From contig JAVVSR010000006.1 in the NCBI GenBank assembly GCA_036654095.1, forward strand, positions 1-64,000: DNA of 64,000 nucleotides, written 5' to 3'. The notes beneath the pieces were generated by a model. That model was not told the DNA's origin. It saw only the letters and a program-made list of their open reading frames with translations, and ran no database searches. Every line of letters starts with the position of its first letter. The first letter of the stretch is position 1. Below, in pieces: positions 27,256 through 35,251 of this stretch. The DNA comes from JAVVSR01 sp036654095 (GTDB lineage: Bacteria > Bacillota > Clostridia > Christensenellales > CAG-917). Made by a program: the position numbers and the translations under genes.

Positions 27256-27933
27256 ATGAACCTATTGTTTGTTTTATGTTGCTCCATTGCAACGGTCGGA
27301 TGTATTATTTCACGCTTGAAAAGGCAAGCCTTTATTGGAATGATATTTAAATTTGTTGCCGCTTTTAGTTTTATGGCTATCGTCGCTTGCTCGTTTTTCT
27401 CAAGCCGCGCAAATTATAATTATTTTCTATTTGTCTTTCTTGGTCTTCTATTTGGCTTAGGCGGCGACATTTTTTTAGGCATTAAAGAAATCGCGCCCGA
27501 CTACAAAAAGAAACTTATCCCTATTGGCATTTTATTTTTCTTAATCGGACATATTTTTTACATAATTGCTTTTTTACAAATGGTAGGATTTAATTATGTG
27601 CCACTACTCATTTCGGCTGGATTTGCTGTTTTTGGCGGCATTATGATTTATCTTTTAAAAATGCAAGCCTCTCTCCCTCTTAAAATTATTTTGATTTTAT
27701 ACTATTTGCTAATTACCTATATGGCCTCAACTGCTGGATATTTTTATGTTGTAACCTCGTCAACTGGCGCGCTTTTGGCATTGATTGGCTCTATATTATT
27801 TGTCATTAGCGACAGCTCGCTTTCACAAATTTACTTCACCAACACAAAATTTAAAGCCCACTTTGGCGTCATTGAAACTGCTACATATTTCAGCGCGCAA
27901 ATACTTATCGCTTTATCGGTAATGTATATCTAA
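27256..27933 (+). CDS. YhhN family lysoplasmalogenase-like membrane protein (copy 2)
   Basis: A 225-residue paralogue of the protein encoded at 19162. The start is taken at ATG 27256: a GTG two codons upstream is itself part of the GAGGTGG ribosome site. About eight membrane helices; the family signatures are LLFGLGGDIFLGIKE (about 70-84) and ILFVISDSSLSQIYF (about 180-194). Note that the second signature reads SDSSLS rather than SDLVLS as in copy 1. Two copies fit an anaerobe with plasmalogen lipids. It faces cyuA across a hairpin-bearing direct repeat. Confidence 0.85.
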   Translation: MNLLFVLCCSIATVGCIISRLKRQAFIGMIFKFVAAFSFMAIVACSFFSSRANYNYFLFVFLGLLFGLGGDIFLGIKEIAPDYKKKLIPIGILFFLIGHIFYIIAFLQMVGFNYVPLLISAGFAVFGGIMIYLLKMQASLPLKIILILYYLLITYMASTAGYFYVVTSSTGALLALIGSILFVISDSSLSQIYFTNTKFKAHFGVIETATYFSAQILIALSVMYI

Positions 27934-27979
27934 AATTGTTAATGACTAATTTTTCTGTTTCCTAAATTTAATATTTTTT

Positions 27980-28069
27980 AATTACGCCCCCGCGACGCGA
28001 CATGTATCCCTATACATTAGCGATGTGGGAGCGTTGTTTTTTGAACTGTATGGCGCATTTTTCGCCGTT
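27980..28069. repeat. 90-bp direct repeat, copy 1, with long hairpin
   Basis: Identical over 90 bp to 28149-28238 (offset 169). Within it, CGCCCCCGCGACGCG... and ...AGCGATGTGGGAGCG fold back through ATGTAT/ATACAT around CCCT to make an imperfect hairpin of about 22 pairs (some G-U, a few mismatches), followed by TTGTTTTTT, so on the plus strand it can act as terminator for yhhN copy 2. A second small hairpin, GGCG-CATTTTT-CGCC, ends the unit. Confidence 0.95.
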
Positions 28070-28148
28070 TTTAATTATGCGATGTTGTTAATGTTGTTGC
28101 TTTGATGTATTACAGGCTAACGGTGTAAAATATGCTAGACGGAAAAAA

Positions 28149-28238
28149 AATTACGCCCCCGCGACGCGACATGTATCCCTATACATTAGCGATGTGGGAG
28201 CGTTGTTTTTTGAACTGTATGGCGCATTTTTCGCCGTT
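28149..28238. repeat. 90-bp direct repeat, copy 2, reaching the cyuA stop codon
   Basis: Second perfect copy. Its last two bases are part of the cyuA stop codon (28237-28239), so the unit is essentially the 3' flank of cyuA. The 79-bp spacer between copies (28070-28148) is unrelated low-complexity sequence with no gene. Together these fill the 303-bp gap between the convergent genes. Confidence 0.95.
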
Positions 28239-29490
28239 AGTCCCCCAACATAATATTTAAAATCTCATTATCCGTCTCGCGCATACCGTCTTTACCAAGT
28301 CGGTTAATCCCTTCAATAGTCTTTTCCAAACTATCTTTAACGATACCATCGCCTGCCTCAAGCGAATTATTGCTCATAGTCATAAAATGGCCAAGAATAG
28401 CAGCGTCAACGCTTGACGCAATTTTTGCCGCGCAAGATGCTTTTGCTCCATCACAAACAATGCCCGATACATTTGCGACAGTATTAGTAATTGTTTGCGA
28501 AATTTTATCAAAGTCGCCACCAAACAAATATGTAATGCCTGCGCCTGCGCCGCAACTTGCAGATACTACTCCACAATATGCCGACAGTTTTCCTATTCCG
28601 CATTTAAGATAAATAGCAACTAAATTGCTTAATACCAAAGCTCTAATAAGTTTTTCTTCACTGACATTAAGCTCCTTTGCGAACTCAATAACAGGGATAG
28701 AAACAGTAATGCCTTGATTGCCGCTTCCTGAATTTATAATGACAGGCAAACTGCAACCGCTCATACGAGCATCACTTCCTGCAGCCGCTAAAGCGCGCGC
28801 TCTAACTTTAACATCATTGCCATAAACATCTAATAAAGTTTTGCCAACATTTGAACCATATTCGTGATTTAAGCCCTCTTGACAAATTGCCGAATTATAT
28901 TCAATTTGACGTTTTATAATGTCGTAAATTTTTGAAAGCTCCACAGTGTTAGCATACTCAAACAAGTCTTTAACGGTTAAATCGATATCGTTATCTACCA
29001 CATTTTGCTCATTTTTCTCAAATATTACCTTTTCGTTTTTAATAATTTTAACTATGTTTGCGTGGCCATTTTTAAGCTCTACAACAGCGCTCTCTTCGCC
29101 ACTGAAAACACTAACTATAATATGCAGTTGCGCCACGCTCTGCAAATGCGAAACTTTGCAAAAATTTTCGCTAAGTAGTTTTTTTGTAAGTTCTATATCC
29201 TTATCGGTTATATTTTGCAAAACTTCCAATTCAAGGTCAGAACAGCCACCCAATATGCCCGTTATACACGCCGCTTCAACGCCCTTTAATCCGCGCGTAT
29301 TCGGCACAACAACACTCTTTACATTTTTAATTATATTTCCACTTACTTGTATTAAAACCCTTGACGGCATTACTCCCAAAACTTCCCTAGCTTTCGCCGA
29401 TGCCAACGCTATCGCAATAGGCTCCGTACAGCCAAGCGCGGGTACTAATTCTTTTTTTAATAAATCATAACATCTGCTTTCAACACTCAT
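28237..29490 (-). CDS. cyuA: L-cysteine desulfidase family protein (CyuA/UPF0597)
   Basis: A 417-residue member of the UPF0597/CyuA family, related to the alpha chain of iron-sulfur serine dehydratases. These [4Fe-4S] enzymes break L-cysteine into pyruvate, ammonia and sulfide. The opening ELVPALGCTEPIAIALA (about 14-30) contains the first cluster cysteine; NSGSGNQGITVSIPV (about 248-262), CGVVSASCGAGAGITYL and GIVCDGAKASCAAKI (about 343-357) are the other diagnostic blocks. Ribosome site GAGGTG. Alone and divergent from guaA, with no cyuP transporter next to it. Confidence 0.9.
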   Translation of the reverse strand: MSVESRCYDLLKKELVPALGCTEPIAIALASAKAREVLGVMPSRVLIQVSGNIIKNVKSVVVPNTRGLKGVEAACITGILGGCSDLELEVLQNITDKDIELTKKLLSENFCKVSHLQSVAQLHIIVSVFSGEESAVVELKNGHANIVKIIKNEKVIFEKNEQNVVDNDIDLTVKDLFEYANTVELSKIYDIIKRQIEYNSAICQEGLNHEYGSNVGKTLLDVYGNDVKVRARALAAAGSDARMSGCSLPVIINSGSGNQGITVSIPVIEFAKELNVSEEKLIRALVLSNLVAIYLKCGIGKLSAYCGVVSASCGAGAGITYLFGGDFDKISQTITNTVANVSGIVCDGAKASCAAKIASSVDAAILGHFMTMSNNSLEAGDGIVKDSLEKTIEGINRLGKDGMRETDNEILNIMLGD

Positions 29491-29654
29491 TTTGCACCTC
29501 TCTTATATACTTACATTGTAACAGCCCCGCACGCTATGTCAACAATTTAAAATCGCTTGCGTCATACCCTACACTTTTACTGGGTTTTTTAACGTACATT
29601 TTAGCTAGTACGTTTAATTTTTTTGCGGTTTTTTTCCAAATGTCCTTTATTAAT

Positions 29655-29683
29655 TTGACAATATTTTTAAGCTAATGTATTAT
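29655..29683 (+). promoter_or_regulatory. Promoter of guaA
   Basis: TTGACA (29655-29660), 17-bp spacer, TATTAT (29678-29683), 36 bp before the ATG; ribosome site AGGAG. Upstream, AACGTAC (29591-29597) and GTACGTT (29608-29614) form an inverted repeat of unknown role. I see no purine riboswitch. Confidence 0.75.
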
Positions 29684-29718
29684 TACACTGTACTTATTAC
29701 TATTACATAGGAGCGCAT

Positions 29719-30996
29719 ATGAAACAAGATATGATTGTGATTTTAGACTTAGGCAGTGAGTCAAACTCGGCACTCGCCAGGGAAATCCGCGCCTTCGGCG
29801 TTTATAGCGAAATTTACCCTCACGATATCACGCTGAATGAACTCGAGGCGCTTAAAAACACTAAAGGTATTATTTTAAATGGCGGCAAAAACGATGTTAT
29901 TGATGGCAAAAAAATAGCTGTTTCGGACGATATTTTTGCTTTAAACATTCCTGTTGTAGCTATCGACTGCCAAAATAAAAACTGTAAATCAATTTTGCCA
30001 TCGCAATTAAAAGACTTTGTTTTTAATGTAGCAAAATGTGAGCCTAATTGGAATATGCAAAACTTTATTGATGACCAAGTTGAATCAATCCGCAAGCAAC
30101 TAGGCGGAAGCAAGGTGCTGCTTGCCCTATCTGGCGGGGTTGATAGTTCTGTTGTTGCCGCTCTTTTAATTAAAGCTATCGGAGATAAGCTTACCTGCGT
30201 ACACGTCAATCACGGATTGCTTCGCAAGGGCGAACCCGAAGAAGTTATTGAAGTTTTCCAAAATCAGATGAAAGCAAATCTTGTTTACGTAAACGCAGTT
30301 GAACGATTTTTAGGCAAACTTGCAGGTGTTTCTGACCCCGAGCAAAAACGCAAGATTATCGGCGCCGAGTTTATTAGGGTTTTTGAGGAAGAAGCGCGCA
30401 AATTAAATGGAATTGACTATCTTGCACAAGGTACAATATATCCTGACATTGTTGAAAGTGGCACGAAAACGGGAAAAGCCGTTAAAGCGCATCACAATGT
30501 TGGCGGTCTTCCTGCTGATTTAAAATTTAAACTCGTTGAGCCTTTAAAATATTTGTTTAAAGATGAAGTCCGCGCTTGCGGTAAAGCATTGGGTCTTCCC
30601 GACTCTATGGTGTATCGTCAGCCTTTCCCCGGCCCCGGCCTAGGTGTTAGGTGCTTGGGCGAAATTACTCGCGACAGGCTTGAGGCCGTGCGCGCTTCCG
30701 ACGCTATTCTTCGGGAAGAATTTCAACTAGCTGGGCTTAGCGGAAAGGTGTGGCAGTATTTTACACTTATTCCAGATTTCAAGTCTGTTGGCGTTCGTGA
30801 CAATGCGCGTTCATTTGAATTTCCCGTTATTATTCGCGCAGTAAATACTATCGACGCGATGACGGCAACCATTGAACATCTCGACTGGAAGCTTCTTGAT
30901 AAAATTACCGCGCGCATTATTTATGAAGTTAAGGGTGTAAACCGCGTTTGCTATGACCTGACGCCAAAGCCCACAGGTACTATCGAGTGGGAATAA
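29719..30996 (+). CDS. guaA: GMP synthase with a reduced, probably inactive glutaminase domain
   Basis: A 425-residue protein that amidates XMP to GMP. Normal GuaA has about 510 residues with a 190-residue class I glutaminase (GATase) domain. Here that domain is about 105 residues: the start (MIVILDLGSESNS) and the GIILNGG block are kept, but the nucleophile elbow GVCYG reads AIDCQNKN, and the following 90 or so residues, including the catalytic His and Glu, are absent. The chain then joins the normal linker (CEPNWNMQNFIDDQ). The synthetase half is intact: PP-loop ALSGGVDSS (136-144), HHNVGGLP, RQPFPGPGLGVR, and the C-terminus PTGTIEWE. It would need free ammonia or a separate glutaminase. 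No frameshift or stop is visible, so this looks like a stable form. Confidence 0.93.
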   Translation: MKQDMIVILDLGSESNSALAREIRAFGVYSEIYPHDITLNELEALKNTKGIILNGGKNDVIDGKKIAVSDDIFALNIPVVAIDCQNKNCKSILPSQLKDFVFNVAKCEPNWNMQNFIDDQVESIRKQLGGSKVLLALSGGVDSSVVAALLIKAIGDKLTCVHVNHGLLRKGEPEEVIEVFQNQMKANLVYVNAVERFLGKLAGVSDPEQKRKIIGAEFIRVFEEEARKLNGIDYLAQGTIYPDIVESGTKTGKAVKAHHNVGGLPADLKFKLVEPLKYLFKDEVRACGKALGLPDSMVYRQPFPGPGLGVRCLGEITRDRLEAVRASDAILREEFQLAGLSGKVWQYFTLIPDFKSVGVRDNARSFEFPVIIRAVNTIDAMTATIEHLDWKLLDKITARIIYEVKGVNRVCYDLTPKPTGTIEWE

Positions 30997-31054
30997 TAAA
31001 ATAATATTTTTTAATAAAATAAAAATTTAAAACGCTATCCAAAAAATTGCAGAA

Positions 31055-31085
31055 AAAAAGACTATTTACTAAAATAGTCTTTTTT
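31055..31085. terminator. Bidirectional terminator between guaA and tRNA-Pro
   Basis: Perfect 13-bp stem, arms 31055-31067 and 31073-31085, loop ACTAA, A run on one side and T run on the other. It serves guaA on the plus strand and the tRNA on the minus strand, whose CCA end abuts it. Confidence 0.9.
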
Positions 31086-31160
31086 GGTCGGAGTGGCGAG
31101 ACTCGAACTCGCGGCCTTATGGTCCCGAACCATACGCGCTACCAACTGCGCTACACCCCG
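31085..31160 (-). tRNA. tRNA-Pro (anticodon CGG)
   Basis: 76 nt including an encoded CCA end. On the minus strand the acceptor stem is CGGGGTG paired with CACTCCG (one G-U), the D-loop has AGTTGGTAG, the anticodon stem is TATGG/CCATA with loop TTCGGGA (anticodon CGG, G at position 37 as in all proline tRNAs), and the T-arm has GTTCGAGTC. No long variable arm. Confidence 0.95.
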
Positions 31161-31231
31161 CTAGCTAAAATTTAATTGCCGTTACCTGCGCTAATGGCCT
31201 TATTGGCTACATTTGCTATCGGTACTAGTAC

Positions 31232-31259
31232 ATTATATATTTTTTTAAAATATTTGCAA
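31232..31259 (-). promoter_or_regulatory. Promoter of tRNA-Pro
   Basis: On the minus strand: TTGCAA (31259-31254), 16-bp spacer, TATAAT (31237-31232), about 70 bp before the mature tRNA 5' end. Confidence 0.55.
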
Positions 31260-31341
31260 GCTATTTTATTTAGTTATTGAAAAATGATTTTTTATTATTA
31301 AAATATTGAAATAAACATTGAAACTTTTTTCGTATATATTT

Positions 31342-32073
31342 TCAGCATTTTAGTTGAAACCAATAAGACTCAAATTTCTTTTCAAAGCCTATTGCGTTTG
31401 CAAGATTTTTGCTTGCCTCATTATTGCAAACTATTTGGACACTCGGAACAACACCTTTGGCTAAAACTTTTTGCACAAGATTTTCCGTTACAAGGGTAGC
31501 AAACCCTAAACGTCTAAATTCGGGCAACACAAACATCGCGCCAAGTGAATAATCTTCGTGCAGAAGGCTCCACGCAACCATTTGACCATTAAAATAAACA
31601 GCCGAGCTGTCGCGGGCGCAAATTTTTTCGTACAAGATTTTTCTTGACCCGAACGCTTTATATGTATAATTATCATTTACGCGCTTTATTTGATTTTTAT
31701 AAATAGGCGCGACGACTACATTTTGTGGCATAGGTTTTAATGCAATATCCGATTTATCATAAGTATAAACAAAACAACAATTTTGCCAAATAGTAGCTTT
31801 TCCATTTATTATGTGATTTGCTATGTTTTTTTCCACGCACGAAAAAACAACAGTCTGACCCGTAAGTGAAGCCACTAAATCATCAATTACGTCAAACCTT
31901 TTTGAATATAGCAAAGTATGCCTTTCTCCGCGCAGCATAATCCCTTCGCCAAGCGTGCTTGAAAATATATCGATGTCGTCGTTTGCCGCTAAAAAACCCG
32001 CGAGATTGACAGCAACACTACCAACGCTATCTACATATTTTTGCGCCATTTCCCTAGTTGCGATAATAATCAT
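31342..32073 (-). CDS. GNAT family N-acetyltransferase
   Basis: A 243-residue protein whose C-terminal 100 residues form a GNAT domain: the acetyl-CoA pyrophosphate loop is in LPEFRRLGFATLVTENL (about 181-197), followed by NEASKNLANAIGFEKKFESYWF, which is motif B. The N-terminal 110 residues have no recognised motif and may confer substrate choice. Overlaps the phosphoglucomutase gene by 4 bp, so it is coupled to it. Substrate unknown. Confidence 0.8.
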   Translation of the reverse strand: MIIIATREMAQKYVDSVGSVAVNLAGFLAANDDIDIFSSTLGEGIMLRGERHTLLYSKRFDVIDDLVASLTGQTVVFSCVEKNIANHIINGKATIWQNCCFVYTYDKSDIALKPMPQNVVVAPIYKNQIKRVNDNYTYKAFGSRKILYEKICARDSSAVYFNGQMVAWSLLHEDYSLGAMFVLPEFRRLGFATLVTENLVQKVLAKGVVPSVQIVCNNEASKNLANAIGFEKKFESYWFQLKC

Positions 32074-33818
32074 AATCCGAAAATCCGAATAGCGTCTGTT
32101 TTTAAGGCGCCGTTTACAAGCGTGGCCTCGTTTAAATTTTTTGCGCGTGTTGCAATATATATTTTAAGTTTCGGTTCTGTTCCGCTAGGCCGAACGCACA
32201 ACCACGCGTCGTCGGCAAGTCCAAAGTACATAGCGTTAGTTTTCGGAAGTAAAATATCCTTTTTCAAACCATCGGCAAAAGTTGTTATTTGAGAACTGTA
32301 ATCTGAAATGAATAAAACCTTTAAGTCGGCAATGGAATTAGGTTTTGCATTTCTAATAGTATCCATAATTGTTTTCATTTTGGTCATTCCGTCAAGCCCC
32401 TTGAACGCAAACGAGCAAGCCGTTTCAACAAAATAACCGTGTTTACGATACAGCTGTTGCAACCGATTATAAACAGAACTTTCAATGCTTTCATAATAGC
32501 AAGCCATTTCAGCAACGAGCATACTCGAAACGACAGCGTCTTTATCACGCGCGTGAGTTCCCGCAAGCGAACCAAAACTTTCCTCAAAACCAAACATAAA
32601 AGTGTACTCTTTTGAGGCCTCCCACTCTTTAATTTTTTCGCCAATAAATTTAAAACCAGTTAAAACATCAAACACGGCAGTGTTATAATCCTTAGCAACG
32701 TAATCAGCCATTTTAGTCGTAACAATAGTTTTAACAACAGCAGAATTAGATGGTAAAGTGCCATTTTGGTAATTTCGCGACAAAATATAGTCCATCAGCA
32801 ATACGCCCGTTTCATTTCCGTTTAACAATATGAACCGTCCGTTATCATCTCGGACAGCAATGCCCATACGGTCACAGTCGGGGTCGGTGCCGATTACAAT
32901 ATTACTGCCAATTTTTTCAGATAACTCAACCGCCAACTTTAATGCAGATGGCTCCTCTGGATTTGGCACTTGAACAGTCGTGAATTCAGCGTCGGGCATT
33001 TCCTGCTCGGGGACAACACTAACGGGAATACCCATTCGGGTAAGCATTGTCCTTACGGGTATATTTCCTGTTCCGTGAATTGGAGTATAAACTATTTTAA
33101 TATCACGAGCGGCTAAAATTGCTTCGGGCGAAAGCATTTGTTTTGAAATAGCGGCATAATACTTTTCATCAAGCGTTTTCCCGACAATGGTAATATTTTC
33201 AAAGCTATAATTGTCTTTCCCTTTAATACTTTCAGCAGATAAACCACTTTTTTTAGGTAGCGTAAAATAGCTATCGATTTTATTTATATAATTAACCACT
33301 TTTGATGTTGTTTCGGGTGACATCTGCGCTCCGTCGTCGCCGTATACTTTGTACCCGTTATATTGTTTGGGGTTGTGACTGGCCGTCACCATTATACCCG
33401 AAACGGCATTAAGCTCGCGAATAGCAAATGAACACATCGGCACCGGCCTAACGTTTTCGTAAAGATAAACTTTAATGTTTTTTTCATTCAACACTTCCGC
33501 GCAATCGAGCGCAAACTCCGTTGAAAAACGCCTTGTATCATAGGCAATAACAACTCCGCGAGCTTTTGCGTCGTCGCCTAAATTTAAAATATATTCAGCG
33601 AGGCCTTTTGTCGCGCGGATAACCGTAAACCGATTCATACGATTTGTACCCATTCCAAGCACGCCGCGCATACCCGCAGTACCGAACTCAAGCGATACCG
33701 CAAATCGTTCTTTTATATCATTATCGTCGCTTTTTATATCGATTAACTGATGTTTTTCGTCATAAGTCAACGCAGACGAATTTAGCCATTCATTGTAGAC
33801 AACTTTATAGTCAAACAT
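32070..33818 (-). CDS. pgcA: Phosphoglucomutase/phosphomannomutase
   Basis: A 582-residue alpha-D-phosphohexomutase that interconverts glucose 1- and 6-phosphate (and probably the mannose forms), feeding UDP-glucose for glycolipid and wall polymers. The phosphoserine is S147 in TASHNPKQYNGYKVY, the metal loop is DPDCDRMG (about 308-315), the sugar loop is GFEESFGS, and the phosphate loop near the C-terminus is RPSGTEPKLKIY. Length fits the PgcA type of Bacillota. UgtP at 51055 would use its product. The leader carries two DnaA boxes. Confidence 0.95.
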   Translation of the reverse strand: MFDYKVVYNEWLNSSALTYDEKHQLIDIKSDDNDIKERFAVSLEFGTAGMRGVLGMGTNRMNRFTVIRATKGLAEYILNLGDDAKARGVVIAYDTRRFSTEFALDCAEVLNEKNIKVYLYENVRPVPMCSFAIRELNAVSGIMVTASHNPKQYNGYKVYGDDGAQMSPETTSKVVNYINKIDSYFTLPKKSGLSAESIKGKDNYSFENITIVGKTLDEKYYAAISKQMLSPEAILAARDIKIVYTPIHGTGNIPVRTMLTRMGIPVSVVPEQEMPDAEFTTVQVPNPEEPSALKLAVELSEKIGSNIVIGTDPDCDRMGIAVRDDNGRFILLNGNETGVLLMDYILSRNYQNGTLPSNSAVVKTIVTTKMADYVAKDYNTAVFDVLTGFKFIGEKIKEWEASKEYTFMFGFEESFGSLAGTHARDKDAVVSSMLVAEMACYYESIESSVYNRLQQLYRKHGYFVETACSFAFKGLDGMTKMKTIMDTIRNAKPNSIADLKVLFISDYSSQITTFADGLKKDILLPKTNAMYFGLADDAWLCVRPSGTEPKLKIYIATRAKNLNEATLVNGALKTDAIRIFGL

Positions 33819-33863
33819 AATTTACCGTTTTTTCAACAAGTTATCAACCAAAAAAACGCTCGA

Positions 33864-33884
33864 TGTGGATAACCTTGTGGATAA
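33864..33884 (-). promoter_or_regulatory. Two tandem perfect DnaA boxes
   Basis: TTATCCACA on the minus strand at 33872-33864 and again at 33884-33876 (12-bp pitch), both the perfect consensus. They lie in the 130-bp gap between vanW-like and pgcA, with a near match TTATCAACC at 33841 and 9-bp inverted arms CAAGTTATC (33837-33845)/GATAACTTG (33880-33888) around them. No dnaA, dnaN or other oriC marker is near. Confidence 0.75.
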
Positions 33885-33948
33885 CTTGCCGAAAACCTCT
33901 TTATTTAAGTTATTTCAATTATATTCAAATTTTCAAGAAATGTCAATA

Positions 33949-35202
33949 CTATTGGTTTTCTGCTTGCGAAATTTCAAAATCATTTTGCTTTGCATTTTCA
34001 TTGATATCTGCCGTAATTTTTGTGCCTATGCTAACCAGTCGAGCTTGCGGAGCGTATATATCGTGCCTAATTAGCTTTGTTGAAACAACTTTTGAGCCTA
34101 TCGATTTAACAATATATCCTTTACTTTCAATACCGCTTATTCCCGATGATAATACTTTTTCAACACCCAATTCAGCATTAATATTATCAATATAATCCGT
34201 TTTAAATGGTATATCCCTAACCTTAATACTTTCAAGCCTAATTTCGCAATCCAGCGGTTTTCCATAAATTGAAATATTAATATAGTTGCCGTCGCAAGTA
34301 GCGCAAATATAAATTTTTTCGCCTGTATTATTTATAAACTTAAAATCCGTAACGCTAGACACCATAGCGTCAAAACTTGGCGGAGCATATTTTACCGGCA
34401 ACGAATGTTTAGCAACATTTTTAACCTCTAAATCGGCCAGTAGCGCAGCGTTGTATATAGTGGTGGACACTTGACACACTCCACCGCCAACCCCGCTTAC
34501 AAAGCTTCCGTTGATTATTATAGGCGCTTCCACATAACCCCGACTTCTTGAGCGAGCGCCAACAATATTATTAAACGAAAACTCTTGTTTGTTTTCTAAA
34601 ACCGTACCGTTTATTTGAGAAAGCGCTCGACCGATATTAGACTTTCTAGCAGGCGCGCTGTAACCATAATATGTTTTAAATGACGACCTTAATACAGTGT
34701 TTAAATGTAGTTGTTGTTCAGTTATTTTAGGAAATTTGTATTCCAATTTGGCAACAACTTCAATTCGACGACTATCAATTTGACGGATAATTTCAGCGTA
34801 TATTTCATCAAGCGCCAATTTTTGGCCTAGTTTTTCACTTAAATAAGAAAACTTTTCCACATTGTTTGGCGTAAATTTAACAGAAGCATTTACATCTTCT
34901 TTATAATACTCAGCGGAAAGTTTTTCTAACTTCTCTGCCATTTCTGGAAACATTATAGCAATAATTTCACTATTACCCAATCCGTCATCTTTAAATTTAT
35001 CGACAATTTTATGCCGTTTAAAATAAAAAAGTTTTTCAGCAACAGTTCTTTCATTTTCATTTTCTTGAAATGTTTGCTCGATTATTACTTTTCCGTCAAG
35101 TTTTACAATTAAATTTACATCACTATTGCTTTTTGCTCCGCTAAATGTAGCGAAGGATAAAATACAAAATAAAAAAACCACAAATATGCTTATCTTTTTC
35201 AT
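33949..35202 (-). CDS. VanW-like secreted protein
   Basis: A 417-residue protein with a Sec signal peptide (residues 1-23, ending FATFSGAKS). Residues about 185-330 form the VanW domain: NIGRALSQINGTVL, FSFNNIVGARSRSRGY and the hallmark GVGGGVCQVSTTIYNAAL, then HSLPVKYAPPSFDAMV. VanW proteins occur in peptidoglycan or spore-associated settings, but their reaction is unknown. The 160-residue N-terminal region looks like the peptidoglycan-binding-4 type domain often fused to it. No clear ribosome site before the ATG. Between the PHP and pgcA genes. Confidence 0.88.
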   Translation of the reverse strand: MKKISIFVVFLFCILSFATFSGAKSNSDVNLIVKLDGKVIIEQTFQENENERTVAEKLFYFKRHKIVDKFKDDGLGNSEIIAIMFPEMAEKLEKLSAEYYKEDVNASVKFTPNNVEKFSYLSEKLGQKLALDEIYAEIIRQIDSRRIEVVAKLEYKFPKITEQQLHLNTVLRSSFKTYYGYSAPARKSNIGRALSQINGTVLENKQEFSFNNIVGARSRSRGYVEAPIIINGSFVSGVGGGVCQVSTTIYNAALLADLEVKNVAKHSLPVKYAPPSFDAMVSSVTDFKFINNTGEKIYICATCDGNYINISIYGKPLDCEIRLESIKVRDIPFKTDYIDNINAELGVEKVLSSGISGIESKGYIVKSIGSKVVSTKLIRHDIYAPQARLVSIGTKITADINENAKQNDFEISQAENQ

Positions 35203-35251
35203 AAGTATAGTGTGGCAAATTTCTAGTATTTTATAATTGTAATTATTTGGA

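Noticed and set aside
28946..29470. Long plus-strand open frame of about 170 codons opposite cyuA
   Set aside because: Antisense shadow of a well-conserved enzyme gene; Ser/Phe/Thr-rich composition without motif or ribosome site. Similar shadows opposite guaA, nrdD, lplA and the kinase were also dropped.
29591..29614. Inverted repeat before guaA as a purine riboswitch
   Set aside because: Only a 7-bp stem with a 10-base loop upstream of the promoter; none of the conserved three-way-junction bases are seen.
33819..33948. Chromosome origin oriC
   Set aside because: Only two full DnaA boxes, no dnaA/dnaN/rnpA-rpmH neighbours and no unwinding-element pattern that I can see; kept as a regulatory finding instead.
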